Shown here piece by piece: positions 1 to 7,932 of a stretch of 64,000 nt of DNA. The notes under the pieces were generated by a model. It was not told the origin of the DNA. It saw nothing but the letters and a program-made list of their open reading frames with translations, and did not search any database. The first letter of the stretch is position 1; every line of letters starts with the position of its first letter. A program made the translations under genes and the position numbers. The DNA is taken from positions 1,116,001-1,180,000 of the forward strand of contig NZ_CP095045.1 of assembly GCF_022919155.1 (NCBI RefSeq), read 5' to 3'. Source of the stretch: Leucobacter allii. GTDB taxonomy: Bacteria > Actinomycetota > Actinomycetes > Actinomycetales > Microbacteriaceae.

Positions 1-300
1 CCGCGGCTCGACCGCCGAGTCGAATCGATGTGGGCTGCGGGGCTCCTCGACGAGGTGCGCGGCCTCCTCCCGTACGGCATCGCCCACGGCCCGACCGCTT
101 CGCGGGCGATCGGGTATGCGCAGGCGCTCGCGCAGCTCGAGGGCCGCATGACGGAGGCGGAGGCGATCGCCGAGACGCAGGCGCTCACCCGTCGCTATGC
201 GCGGCGCCAGGTGAGCTGGTTCAGACGCTACGCGGGCATCGAATGGCTCGCCGCCGGGGAACTGCCCGGGGCGCTGCTGCGCGCGCGTGCGGATGCGTGA
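1..300 (+). CDS. miaA: tRNA dimethylallyltransferase, C-terminal part
   Basis: The frame is open from base 1 and ends at TGA 298-300, so only about the last 99 residues are present. They carry the motifs expected near the end of Mia[14 protein letters not shown], then [12 protein letters not shown], then a basic helix with [13 protein letters not shown]. MiaA transfers a dimethylallyl group to A37 of tRNAs that read codons starting with U. The ATG at 28 is internal and not the real start. The next gene begins 12 bases after the stop, so the two are probably cotranscribed. The order miaA, acetyltransferase, dapF fits actinobacterial chromosomes, where miaA often precedes dapF. Confidence 0.93.
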   Translation, partial: PRLDRRVESMWAAGLLDEVRGLLPYGIAHGPTASRAIGYAQALAQLEGRMTEAEAIAETQALTRRYARRQVSWFRRYAGIEWLAAGELPGALLRARADA

Positions 301-311
301 GGAGGACGAGC

Positions 312-842
312 ATGGGAGTCGCGCTGCGCGCCTTCGATACGGCGGACACCGAGGAGGTCGTCGCGCTCTGGAAGCGGTGCGGGCTCACGCGACCGTGGAA
401 CGACCCCCGCGCCGACATCGCCCGCAAGCTGACGGTGCAGCCCGAGCTCTTCCGCCTCGCGGTGGAACGCGCTCCCGTCCCCGAGGCGGGTGCGCCGAGG
501 GGCGACGTCGCCGCTCCGGAGGCCATCGTGGGCAGCGTCATGGCGGGATACGACGGGCATCGCGGATGGATGTACTATCTCGCCGTCCACCCGGCGCGAC
601 GGGGCGCGGGGATCGCCCGGGCCCTGGTGGCCGACGCCGAGGCGCGGCTCCTGGCCCTCGGCTGCCCGAAGGCCATGCTCATGGTGCGCCGCGACAACGG
701 CGATGCGCTCGGACTGTACGACGCCCTCGGCTACCGCACCGACGAGGTGCACGTGCGCGGCAGACGGCTCATCGCGGATCATGCCCCGGCCTCCGAGCCG
801 CGGGACGCCCCCGCGGCAGCGCCCCGTAGACTGGGGCGATGA
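312..842 (+). CDS. YpeA-type GNAT acetyltransferase
   Basis: A 176-residue GNAT-fold protein. The N-terminal segment [17 protein letters not shown] and the later [16 protein letters not shown] closely match the YpeA subgroup as I remember it. The acetyl-CoA pyrophosphate-binding stretch [10 protein letters not shown] lies at about residues 96-105. The substrate is unknown; members are annotated only as acetyltransferases. ATG 312 is preceded by GGAGGACGAGC, a good ribosome-binding site. The last four bases (ATGA, 839-842) overlap the dapF start, suggesting translational coupling, although dapF also has its own -10 box inside this gene's 3' end. Confidence 0.85.
   Translation: MGVALRAFDTADTEEVVALWKRCGLTRPWNDPRADIARKLTVQPELFRLAVERAPVPEAGAPRGDVAAPEAIVGSVMAGYDGHRGWMYYLAVHPARRGAGIARALVADAEARLLALGCPKAMLMVRRDNGDALGLYDALGYRTDEVHVRGRRLIADHAPASEPRDAPAAAPRRLGR
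827..832 (+). promoter_or_regulatory. -10 box for leaderless dapF
   Basis: TAGACT followed by GGGGCG and then the dapF ATG at 839. The 6-base gap puts the expected transcription start at or next to the A of the start codon. The same arrangement recurs at hisC and hisB. No convincing -35 box is visible. Confidence 0.55.
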
Positions 843-1720
843 CCACCCTCGCGTTCACCAAGGGCCACGGCACCGGCAACGACTTCGTGCTCTACACCGA
901 TCCCGAAGGAACGCGCCCGCTCACGCCTGAGCAGATCCGCTTCCTGTGCGACCGCCGCTTCGGCATCGGCGCGGACGGCGTCATCCGCGCCGTGCGCTCG
1001 CGCGCGCTCCCCGAAGGGGCGGCGAGCCTCGCGGAGGAGCCGGAGGCCGAGTGGTTCATGGACTACTGGAACGCCGACGGCACGCCGGCCGAGATGTGCG
1101 GCAACGGGATCCGCGTCTACGCGCACTACCTCATAGCCGAGGGGCTCGTCGCTCCGGAGCGCCGGGACACGCTCCCCATCGGCACCCGCGCGGGCGTCAA
1201 GGACGTGCTCGCCGGGGTCTCCGGCTACACCGTCGACCTCGGTCGGTGGCGGCTCGCGCCGGAGCGGCTCGTCGCGGCGCACGGTCTCGACGTCGCCAGG
1301 CCCGGCCTCGGTATCGACCTCGGCAACCCCCACATCGTCGCGGCGCTCGCGCACGACGGGGAGCTCGACGCGCTCGACCTCGGTCGACGCCCCGCACTCG
1401 ACCCGGAGCCCGCCGACGGTGCGAACGTGGAGTTCGTGGTGCCCGCCGATCCGCTGGTGAAGGACGGCGTCGCGAGGATCCGCATGCGCGTGCACGAGCG
1501 CGGCGTCGGCGAGACGCTCTCCTGCGGCACCGGCACCGCCGCTGCGGCGCTCGCGTTCCGGCATTGGGGCGGCGAGGGCATGCCGAACCACTGGCGGGTC
1601 GACGTGCCGGGAGGGCGGCTCGCCGTGCGGATGTTCCCGACGGAGGAGGGCGAGCACGTCTCCCTGAACGGGCCGGCGGAGCTCGTCTACTCGGGCGAGA
1701 TCGAGCTGCCCGAGGCCTGA
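839..1720 (+). CDS. dapF: Diaminopimelate epimerase
   Basis: A 293-residue cytoplasmic enzyme converting LL-diaminopimelate to the meso form, the last step before lysine and a source of peptidoglycan precursor. The N-terminal [10 protein letters not shown] and both catalytic cysteines are visible: Cys87 in EMCGNGIR and Cys229 in [13 protein letters not shown]. These are the paired acid/base cysteines of the family. Length is normal. The start overlaps the upstream acetyltransferase by four bases, and a TAGACT box lies 6 bases upstream, so both coupled and leaderless expression are possible. dapC, dapD and dapE are elsewhere in this window, completing a succinylase-type DAP route apart from the early steps. 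Confidence 0.97.
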   Translation: MTTLAFTKGHGTGNDFVLYTDPEGTRPLTPEQIRFLCDRRFGIGADGVIRAVRSRALPEGAASLAEEPEAEWFMDYWNADGTPAEMCGNGIRVYAHYLIAEGLVAPERRDTLPIGTRAGVKDVLAGVSGYTVDLGRWRLAPERLVAAHGLDVARPGLGIDLGNPHIVAALAHDGELDALDLGRRPALDPEPADGANVEFVVPADPLVKDGVARIRMRVHERGVGETLSCGTGTAAAALAFRHWGGEGMPNHWRVDVPGGRLAVRMFPTEEGEHVSLNGPAELVYSGEIELPEA

Positions 1721-1857
1721 TCCCGGTCGGCCCCGCGGAGTCGTCCCGATCGCGCACCCGCCCCGCGGGATCGCCGCGCGGAGGACGCGCAAGGGGCTCT
1801 GCGGCCGAATGGACCCCGGTCGCGTGCGTTCCGCGCGGCCGCCGCGATCCGTAGCTC

Positions 1858-1863
1858 TACGAT
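1858..1863 (+). promoter_or_regulatory. -10 box for the lipoprotein gene
   Basis: TACGAT, then GGGGGC, then ATG at 1870. The 6-base gap predicts a leaderless transcript. Confidence 0.5.
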
Positions 1864-1869
1864 GGGGGC

Positions 1870-2988
1870 ATGCGCTCCGATGCACCGGTCCGACCGTACG
1901 CCCGCGTCGTCGGGGCGATGCTCGCGGGAGCGCTCGCGCTCGGGGCCGTCGCCTGCTCCGGGCGCACGCCGATCGGCGCGGAGGGATCGTCGGGAGCCGC
2001 TTCCACGGAACACGAGAAGCTCGACGCGCTCGCCGCCGTGCTCGGCGATGCCGGCACGGTGGAGGAGGTGCGCAGCGCCCCGGGCGACGGCGGATTCCTG
2101 CAGGGGTCGTCCGTCTGCATCGGCGTCGATGTCGTCTTCCTCGAGGATCCCGACGCGGCGCGGTTCGACCGCGTGCTCCAGGAGATCACGGGCATCACGG
2201 GCTGCCGGCACGATCAGACGGCGATCGGCTTCGCGTCGCACGCGACGCGGATCTCCTTCGCCGCGGACATCGTGAGCGTTCCGCCGGACGACTACGGCAA
2301 CGTCATCGAAACGGTGCTCGCCGAATGGCCCGAGGAGGTCGTGCTCGAGCGGCAGCACGATGGGACTCCCGTCGCCTTCCTGGTCTCCCGGGTTCCCGCA
2401 GCGGAGACGGGGACGCCGGTGTCCGGCCAGGTGGAGGCCGCCGCGCGGGCGATCGTCGCCGAGCAGGAGCCGCACGCGGACGGGCAGGCCGAGGTCCGTT
2501 CGCTCGTGATCCCGGAGGGGGCGAAGCCGGTGGACCCCGACCCCGAACTCCGCCTGCGGCACGACCGGGCGCTCGGCGACGCCGCGCTCGGCGTGCTGGA
2601 GGCCATCGCCGCGGCGAGCACGGACGCGGCGGACGGCGCGAAGTGGACCTTCCGGCTCGACGCGTCTCCGACGCGCATCGGCGGGGTGCTGCTGCTCCCC
2701 GGCGGGCGCTGGGACGAGGATCCGACGGCGTGGGGACGATTCATCGGCGACACGCCGGGGAGCCCCCGCGCGACGCCGCTCCCGCCGGAGGCCGAGGCCG
2801 GGCCCGGATGGCGCGCGACATGGTGCGAGGCGAGCGCTGCGGCCGAGCAGCTGGCGGAGGAGCTGCACGCCGGCGTCGCGGCGGCGGGGCTGGAGGACGG
2901 CCTCGAAGTCGTGCTGTACGGCGAAGGCGTCTCGGGCCTCTGCCGCTTCGACCCGGCCGCCGACGCCGGCGAGCGCGACGCCGGCTGA
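1870..2988 (+). CDS. Predicted lipoprotein of unknown function
   Basis: 372 residues. An N-terminal basic stretch and hydrophobic helix end in a lipobox, GAVACSG, with the lipidated cysteine at residue 29, so the mature protein should be anchored on the outer face of the membrane. The rest is acidic and soluble, with no domain I recognise; there is no transmembrane segment after the signal. Codon use matches the neighbours. It stands alone between dapF and a convergent methyltransferase. A -10 box sits 6 bases before the ATG. The stop codon lies within the first unit of a 12-bp tandem repeat. Confidence 0.75.
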   Translation: MRSDAPVRPYARVVGAMLAGALALGAVACSGRTPIGAEGSSGAASTEHEKLDALAAVLGDAGTVEEVRSAPGDGGFLQGSSVCIGVDVVFLEDPDAARFDRVLQEITGITGCRHDQTAIGFASHATRISFAADIVSVPPDDYGNVIETVLAEWPEEVVLERQHDGTPVAFLVSRVPAAETGTPVSGQVEAAARAIVAEQEPHADGQAEVRSLVIPEGAKPVDPDPELRLRHDRALGDAALGVLEAIAAASTDAADGAKWTFRLDASPTRIGGVLLLPGGRWDEDPTAWGRFIGDTPGSPRATPLPPEAEAGPGWRATWCEASAAAEQLAEELHAGVAAAGLEDGLEVVLYGEGVSGLCRFDPAADAGERDAG

Positions 2989-3018
2989 GCTCCGGGCTGA
3001 GCTCCGGGCTGAGCGCCG
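2983..3018. repeat. 12-bp tandem repeat, three units
   Basis: GGCTGAGCTCCG occurs at 2983-2994 and 2995-3006, and with one change (GGCTGAGCGCCG) at 3007-3018. It begins at the stop codon of the lipoprotein gene and lies between convergent genes. No classic hairpin-plus-T terminator is seen here. Confidence 0.8.
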
Positions 3019-3100
3019 GGCACTGGGCCTGCGCGACCGTGGAAATGACGCGCGAGGGGGTGTTCCGGCCGAACGACCCCGGTTCGAGTGAATCGCGCGG

Positions 3101-3724
3101 CTACGCCTGCGCGCGGATGACGTGAAAGCCCTTGTCGCGGGCGATGCGGGAGACCTCCAGCGTGGGGAACTCCGTCGCGATCCAGCGCTGGAGCGAATCG
3201 GCGCCGAGGTGCTTGGCGACGACGAAGTGCGCGACGCCGGGTTCGGAGCCGGCGCTCAGCCGGGGGAGCCACTGCCGCAGGATGCCGTGCAGCGCCTCCT
3301 TGCCCACCCGGATGGGCGGGTTCGAGCGGATCTCGGCGAAGCCGAGCTCCGCCGGAACGTCCTCGGGGGCGGCGACGCGCACCCGCTCGAGGCCGAGCCC
3401 TGCGGCGTTGCGCCGGGTCAGTTCGCGGGAGCGCTCGTTGACGTCGATCGCCCAGATCTCGCGCTCGGGATCGCGCAGCGCCGCATCCAGCGCGATCGGC
3501 CCCCAACCGCAGCCGATGTCGAGCAGCGGGCCGGCGGCATCGTCGCCGAGCGCGGGATCGGCGGCGAGCTCGCGGAGCAGGATCCCGGTGCCGCGGTCCA
3601 GCTGCTCGGGGCTGAACACCCCTCCGGCCGTCAGGACGGTGCGGGCGGCGCCCGCCAGCACCGCCTTGATCTCGCGGGGCTCCAGCGCGCCCGCGGGCGA
3701 CGCCGAGAAGTAGTGCTGATTCAC
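3101..3724 (-). CDS. Small-domain class I methyltransferase (RsmC-like)
   Basis: 207 residues with a Rossmann SAM-binding core: LLDIGCGWGPIALDAA (motif I) at about residues 88-103, then IWAIDVNERS (motif II). NPPIR at about 135-139 is the NPP(F/Y)-type motif of N-methylating enzymes that act on exocyclic amines. This is the layout of the RsmC/RlmG C-terminal catalytic domain, which methylates guanine in rRNA; the N-terminal half of RsmC is absent, as in many actinobacterial single-domain homologues. The target is inferred, not shown. The start is GTG 3724-3722, with a GATACT box (3731-3736) 6 bases upstream, so it is probably leaderless. Confidence 0.85.
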   Translation of the reverse strand: MNQHYFSASPAGALEPREIKAVLAGAARTVLTAGGVFSPEQLDRGTGILLRELAADPALGDDAAGPLLDIGCGWGPIALDAALRDPEREIWAIDVNERSRELTRRNAAGLGLERVRVAAPEDVPAELGFAEIRSNPPIRVGKEALHGILRQWLPRLSAGSEPGVAHFVVAKHLGADSLQRWIATEFPTLEVSRIARDKGFHVIRAQA

Positions 3725-3750
3725 CCCTCCAGTATCCCAGCGCCTGCGCC

Positions 3751-5415
3751 GTGGGCGAACGGGGACGCGCCCGGACCGCCGCCGACGTACACTGGAGGCC
3801 AGATGACGAAACGTTTCTCAGAAGAAGAAGTGGACCAGCGGGAGACCCCGGAGCTCGAGGACGAGACCGCGGCGCCCGAGGAGACGACACGGGGGCCGCG
3901 GCGGACCCGCTCGACCGGGTGCTGGCGCGCGCCGCCGGAGGCGCCACCGTGATCCGCGACGCGGGTCGCGTGCACGACCTCACGGGCGGCGCGCAGGCCC
4001 TCGGCGACGCCTCCGACGACCGACTCGCCGACGACCTCGACGCGATCCGCATGGAGCGCGAGGATCGCGCGTCGCTGAAGCGCGTCGTCGGACTCTCGAC
4101 CGAGCTCGAGGATGTCACGGAGGTCGAGTACCGCCAGCTGCGCCTCGAGAACGTCGTGCTCATCGGCGTCTACTCCGGCTCCGGTCAGCGCGGCCTCGAG
4201 GACGCCGAGAACTCGCTCCGCGAGCTCGCCGCCCTGGCCGAGACCGCGGGCGCGCGCGTGCTCGACGGACTGCTGCAGCGCCGGGCGAACCCTGACCCGA
4301 GCACCTATCTCGGCAAGGGCAAGGCCAGGGAGCTGCAGGAGCTTGTCGCCGCCGTCGGCGCGGACACGGTCGTCGCCGACACCGAGCTGGCCCCGAGCCA
4401 GCGCCGCGCGCTCGAGGACGTCGTGAAGGTCAAGGTGATCGACCGCACCGCCGTGATCCTCGACATCTTCAGCCAGCACGCGAAGAGCCGCGAGGGCAAG
4501 GCGCAGGTGGAGCTCGCGCAGCTCGAGTACCTGCTGCCGCGCCTGCGCGGCTGGGGCGAGTCGATGTCGCGCCAGGCGGGCGGCCAGGTCGGCTCCGGCG
4601 GCGCCGGCATGGGCTCCCGCGGCCCCGGCGAGACGAAGATGGAGCTGGATCGGCGCAAGATCCACACCCGGATGGCGAAGCTGCGCAAGCAGATCGCCGG
4701 CTTCGCACCGGCCCGTGAGGCGAAGCGTTCGAGCCGCAAGCGAGGCGAGGTGCCGTCGGTCGCGATCGCGGGGTACACCAACGCGGGGAAGTCGAGCCTC
4801 GTCAACCGGCTCACCGGCACTCAGGAGCTCGTGCAGAACCAGCTCTTCGCGACGCTCGACACGGCGGTGCGGCATGCCGAGACGGCCGACGGGCGCAGTT
4901 TCACCTACGCCGACACGGTCGGCTTCGTCCGCAACCTCCCGCACCAGCTCGTCGAGGCGTTCCGCTCGACGTTCGAGGAGGTGGGCGAGGCGGATGTGAT
5001 CCTGCACGTGGTCGACGGCTCGCACCCCGATCCCGAGTCGCAGCTGCGCACCGTCCGCGACGTCATCGCCGAGGTCGACGCGCAGGCCATCCCCGAGCTC
5101 GTCGCGTTCAACAAGGCGGATCTCCTCGACGATTCGCAGCGGCTCGTGCTGCACGGCCTCGTGCCGGACGCGGTCTTCGTCTCCGCCCGCACGGGCGAGG
5201 GGATCGAGGAGCTGCGGGCGCGGATCGACGCGGCCCTGCCGATCCCTGATCGGGAGGTGACCGCGGTGATCCCCTACGATCGCGGTGAGCTGGTCGCCGA
5301 GCTGCACGAGCGCAACCGGGTGCTCGAGACCGAGTACGTCGAGGCCGGCACACGGGTGCGCGCGTACGTCACGGGCGAGATGTTCGCGAAGCTCGAGGGC
5401 TACCTCTCGGCATAG
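3751..5415 (+). CDS. hflX: Ribosome-associated GTPase HflX
   Basis: A GTPase that binds the 50S subunit and splits stalled or hibernating ribosomes. The HflX N-terminal domain runs from about residue 110 (LSTELEDVTEVEYRQLRLEN) and includes RRANPDPSTYLGKGKA. A glycine-rich linker (GSGGAGMGSRGPGETKMELD) and coiled coil follow. The G domain has the P-loop GYTNAGKSS at about residue 341, DTVGF at about 388 and NKAD at about 454. The interval given is the open frame from GTG 3751, but the first 45 or so residues look non-coding. The likely start is ATG 3803 in another frame, joined by a shift at 3891-3895; an in-frame GTG at 3949 would give a shortened protein. Confidence 0.93.
   Translation: MGERGRARTAADVHWRPDDETFLRRRSGPAGDPGARGRDRGARGDDTGAAADPLDRVLARAAGGATVIRDAGRVHDLTGGAQALGDASDDRLADDLDAIRMEREDRASLKRVVGLSTELEDVTEVEYRQLRLENVVLIGVYSGSGQRGLEDAENSLRELAALAETAGARVLDGLLQRRANPDPSTYLGKGKARELQELVAAVGADTVVADTELAPSQRRALEDVVKVKVIDRTAVILDIFSQHAKSREGKAQVELAQLEYLLPRLRGWGESMSRQAGGQVGSGGAGMGSRGPGETKMELDRRKIHTRMAKLRKQIAGFAPAREAKRSSRKRGEVPSVAIAGYTNAGKSSLVNRLTGTQELVQNQLFATLDTAVRHAETADGRSFTYADTVGFVRNLPHQLVEAFRSTFEEVGEADVILHVVDGSHPDPESQLRTVRDVIAEVDAQAIPELVAFNKADLLDDSQRLVLHGLVPDAVFVSARTGEGIEELRARIDAALPIPDREVTAVIPYDRGELVAELHERNRVLETEYVEAGTRVRAYVTGEMFAKLEGYLSA
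3788..3793 (+). promoter_or_regulatory. -10 box for hflX
   Basis: TACACT, then GGAGGCCAG, then ATG at 3803. The GGAGG could be a ribosome-binding site if transcription starts further upstream; if it starts about 7 bases after the box, the transcript is nearly leaderless. Either way the site marks 3803 as the likely translation start, although that ATG is not in the main hflX frame. Confidence 0.5.
3803..3895 (+). other. Probable hflX N-terminus in a shifted frame
   Basis: From ATG 3803, after a good GGAGG and -10 box, a frame encodes about 30 acidic residues (MTKRFSEEEVDQRETPELED and on to EETTRG). It then drifts into an unlikely arginine-rich tail and stops at 3952. The main hflX frame becomes protein-like at exactly this point (AADPLDRVLARAAGG). 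Adding one G to the GGGGG run at 3891-3895 joins the two smoothly as TTRGAADPLDRVLA. This suggests a base missing from a homopolymer, through sequencing error or true mutation; a -1 slip during translation is the other reading. Confidence 0.6.
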
Positions 5416-5513
5416 GGGAAGCGCCGAGGGATTCCGCGTGATGACAGGGATAAGCGGAGCCGCACTCCGGTCATAGTCGGCAACAGGGCTAGGGCGGACG
5501 CGCGCCATCGGCA

Positions 5514-5583
5514 TACCTTGATGGGGTTCCACGGGGAGAGGCAGCCGGCCTCGAACCTTGAGTTCCGACCGCAAAGGATGACC
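5514..5583 (+). promoter_or_regulatory. Putative metE promoter and structured leader
   Basis: TACCTT at 5514-5519 is a possible -10 box. The transcript would then begin near a bulged hairpin: GGTTC 5525-5529 pairs with GAACC 5553-5557, and GAGGC 5538-5542 pairs with GCCTC 5548-5552, with an 8-base bulge on the 5' side. AAAGGA follows as the ribosome-binding site. The sequence does not match the SAM, SAH or cobalamin riboswitch consensus I know, so any ligand or protein control is open. Confidence 0.35.
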
Positions 5584-7932
5584 ATGACCGCGACGACCCC
5601 CCTGCCCACCGCCACGATCCTCGGCTACCCGAGGATCGGCCGCCGCCGCGAGCTCAAGCGCGCGGTCGAATCCTTCTGGGCGGGCCGCATCGACGAGACC
5701 GAACTGCGCGCGACGGCCCGGGAGCTGCGCGCCGCAACCCGCGAGCGGCTCGTCGCGCTCGGGCTCCCCGCCGCCGGCGGCGCCATCCCCGAGAGCTTCA
5801 GCTTCTACGACCAGGTGCTCGACGCGACCCTCGCGCTCGGCGCGATCCCGGCGCGCTTCGCCGACATCGCGGGGGCGGGCGACCTCGCGAGCTACTTCGC
5901 GCTGGCCCGCGGTGACGAGCGGCACCAGCCGCTCGAGATGACGAAGTGGTTCGACACGAACTACCACTACAGCGTCCCCGAGATCGACGAGCGCACGCCG
6001 TTCGCCGCCGACCCGGCGCAGCTGGTCGCGCAGCTCGTCGAGGCCCGGGGGCAGGGCGTCTCCTCCCGCCCGGTGCTGGTGGGGCCCGTCACCTACCTGC
6101 TCCTCGCGAAGCCCTCGGACGACGCGGGACGGCGCTTCACGCCCATCGATCGCCTCGATGAGGTCGTCGCGGTCTACGCCGAGCTGCTCGCGTCGCTCGC
6201 GGCGGCCGGCGCCGAATGGGTGCAGCTCGACGAGCCGGCCCTCGTCTCCGACTCCCTGCTGCTCTCCCGCGAGGAGACGCTCGCGCTCGTCGAGCGCGCG
6301 TACCGCCGGCTCGGCGGCGGCGCCACACGCCCCGCGATCCTGCTGGCGGCGCCCTACGGGGACTCCGCGGCCGCCCTGCCCCGTCTCGGCGCGCTGCCCG
6401 TCGAGGCCGTGCAGGCCGACCTCGTCCGCGGCGGCCTCCCCGAGGCGGCGCTCGCCGACGGCTCGCTGGCGCAGGCCTTCACCGGCACGCAGCTCGTCGC
6501 CGGGGTCGTGGACGGGCGCAACGTCTGGCGCACCGACCTGCGCGCCGCGCTCGAGCGCCTCGGCCGTCTCCGCGATGCGGGCATCGCCACCGTCGTGGGC
6601 ACCGCCAGCAGCCTGCAGCACGTGCCCCACGACGTCGCGGAGGAGACGCGGCTCGATGCGCGGCTGCGCAGCTGGCTCGCCTTCGCCGACCAGAAGGTCG
6701 CGCAGACGGCGACGCTCGCCCGAGGGCTCGCGGACGGCTCGGCGGCCATCGCCGCAGAGCTCGCCGAGACCGACGCCGCCCTCGCCGACCGTGCTTCCGC
6801 GCCCGGCGTGCACGTCGGCGCGATCCGGGATCGCGCTGCGGCCGTCGGCGAGGCCGATCGGCGCCGCGGCGAGGAGGCGGAGCGCCGGGATGCGCAGCGC
6901 GCGCTCGGGATCCCCGAGCTCGCGACCACCACCATCGGATCCTTCCCGCAGACCGCGGAGATCCGCCGCGCCCGCGCCGGCTTCGGCCGCGGCGAGATCG
7001 ACCGGGAGGCCTACGACGGCTTCCTGCGCGCGGAGATCGAGCGCGTGATCCGGCTGCAGGAGGAGATCGGCCTCGACGTCCTCGTGCACGGCGAGGCCGA
7101 GCGCAACGACATGGTGCAGTACTTCGCCGAGCATCTGGACGGCTTCGCCGTCACCGAGCACGGCTGGGTGCAGTCCTACGGCACGCGCGCGACCCGGCCG
7201 TCCATCCTCTGGGGAGACGTGTCGCGCCCCGCGCCCATCACCGTCTCCTGGAGCGGCTACGCGCAGTCGCTCACGGAGCGTCCCGTGAAGGGGATGCTCA
7301 CCGGCCCCGTGACGATCCTGGCCTGGTCGTTCGTGCGCGACGATCAGCCGCTCGCCGACACCGCCGATCAGGTGGCCCTCGCCCTGCGCGACGAGATCGA
7401 CGATCTCGTCGCCGCGGGCATCCGCATCGTCCAGGTCGACGAGCCCGCGCTGCGCGAGCTGCTGCCCCTCGACGCCGAGCGGCAGCGCGCCTACCTCGAC
7501 TGGTCGGTCGGCGCCTTCCGGCTCGCCACGAGCGGCGCCGGGCCCGGGATCCAGATTCACACGCACCTGTGCTACTCGGAGTTCGGGGAGATCATCGGCG
7601 CCGTCGACGGCCTCGATGCCGACGTGACCAGCATCGAGGCGGCCCGCAGCCGCATGGACGTGGTGGCGCCGCTCGGCGACCACGGCTACTCCCGCGGCAT
7701 CGGCCCGGGCGTCTACGACATCCACTCGCCGCGCGTGCCGAGCGCCGAGGAACAGGCGGAGCTCATCCGGATCGCCGGGCGGCGGATCCCGGGCGAACAG
7801 CTCTGGGTGAACCCCGACTGCGGGCTGAAGACGCGGGGATACGAGGAGGCGGTCGCGAGCCTCACGAACCTCGTGCGGGCGGCGCGACTCGTGCGGGCCG
7901 ATGCGGCGCCGGCCGGCGCCGGCACCGCATGA
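5584..7932 (+). CDS. metE: Cobalamin-independent methionine synthase
   Basis: A 782-residue enzyme transferring a methyl group from 5-methyltetrahydropteroyl-polyglutamate to homocysteine. The N-terminal barrel starts with the typical ILGYPRIGRRRELKRAVE. The C-terminal barrel starts near TTTIGSFPQT and holds the zinc ligands seen as HTHLCYS and as the cysteine of NPDCGLKTR. Length is normal for full MetE. ATG 5584 has AAAGGA six bases upstream; ATG 5578 is in frame but too close to that site. The next gene overlaps by four bases (ATGA), forming metE, metE-like, metF. Control may lie in the structured leader. Confidence 0.97.
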   Translation: MTATTPLPTATILGYPRIGRRRELKRAVESFWAGRIDETELRATARELRAATRERLVALGLPAAGGAIPESFSFYDQVLDATLALGAIPARFADIAGAGDLASYFALARGDERHQPLEMTKWFDTNYHYSVPEIDERTPFAADPAQLVAQLVEARGQGVSSRPVLVGPVTYLLLAKPSDDAGRRFTPIDRLDEVVAVYAELLASLAAAGAEWVQLDEPALVSDSLLLSREETLALVERAYRRLGGGATRPAILLAAPYGDSAAALPRLGALPVEAVQADLVRGGLPEAALADGSLAQAFTGTQLVAGVVDGRNVWRTDLRAALERLGRLRDAGIATVVGTASSLQHVPHDVAEETRLDARLRSWLAFADQKVAQTATLARGLADGSAAIAAELAETDAALADRASAPGVHVGAIRDRAAAVGEADRRRGEEAERRDAQRALGIPELATTTIGSFPQTAEIRRARAGFGRGEIDREAYDGFLRAEIERVIRLQEEIGLDVLVHGEAERNDMVQYFAEHLDGFAVTEHGWVQSYGTRATRPSILWGDVSRPAPITVSWSGYAQSLTERPVKGMLTGPVTILAWSFVRDDQPLADTADQVALALRDEIDDLVAAGIRIVQVDEPALRELLPLDAERQRAYLDWSVGAFRLATSGAGPGIQIHTHLCYSEFGEIIGAVDGLDADVTSIEAARSRMDVVAPLGDHGYSRGIGPGVYDIHSPRVPSAEEQAELIRIAGRRIPGEQLWVNPDCGLKTRGYEEAVASLTNLVRAARLVRADAAPAGAGTA

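Noticed and set aside
3887..3897. Programmed -1 frameshifting in hflX
   Set aside because: Not excluded, but the sequence lacks a full slippery heptamer and HflX is not known for it; a missing base is simpler, so it is reported only as an alternative.
3105..3952. A plus-strand frame overlapping the RsmC-like gene and running into the hflX start
   Set aside because: Only the part after ATG 3803 looks protein-like; the upstream part is antisense to the methyltransferase.
5461..5520. GGCAACAGGGCTAGGG before metE resembled parts of SAM-IV or cobalamin riboswitches
   Set aside because: The surrounding conserved blocks and stems are missing; only short segments match.
3721..7725. A 1334-residue open frame on the minus strand across hflX and metE
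   Set aside because: It is antisense to two unmistakable genes, is rich in Arg, Gly and Asp, and has no family motifs; long antisense frames are common at this GC content.
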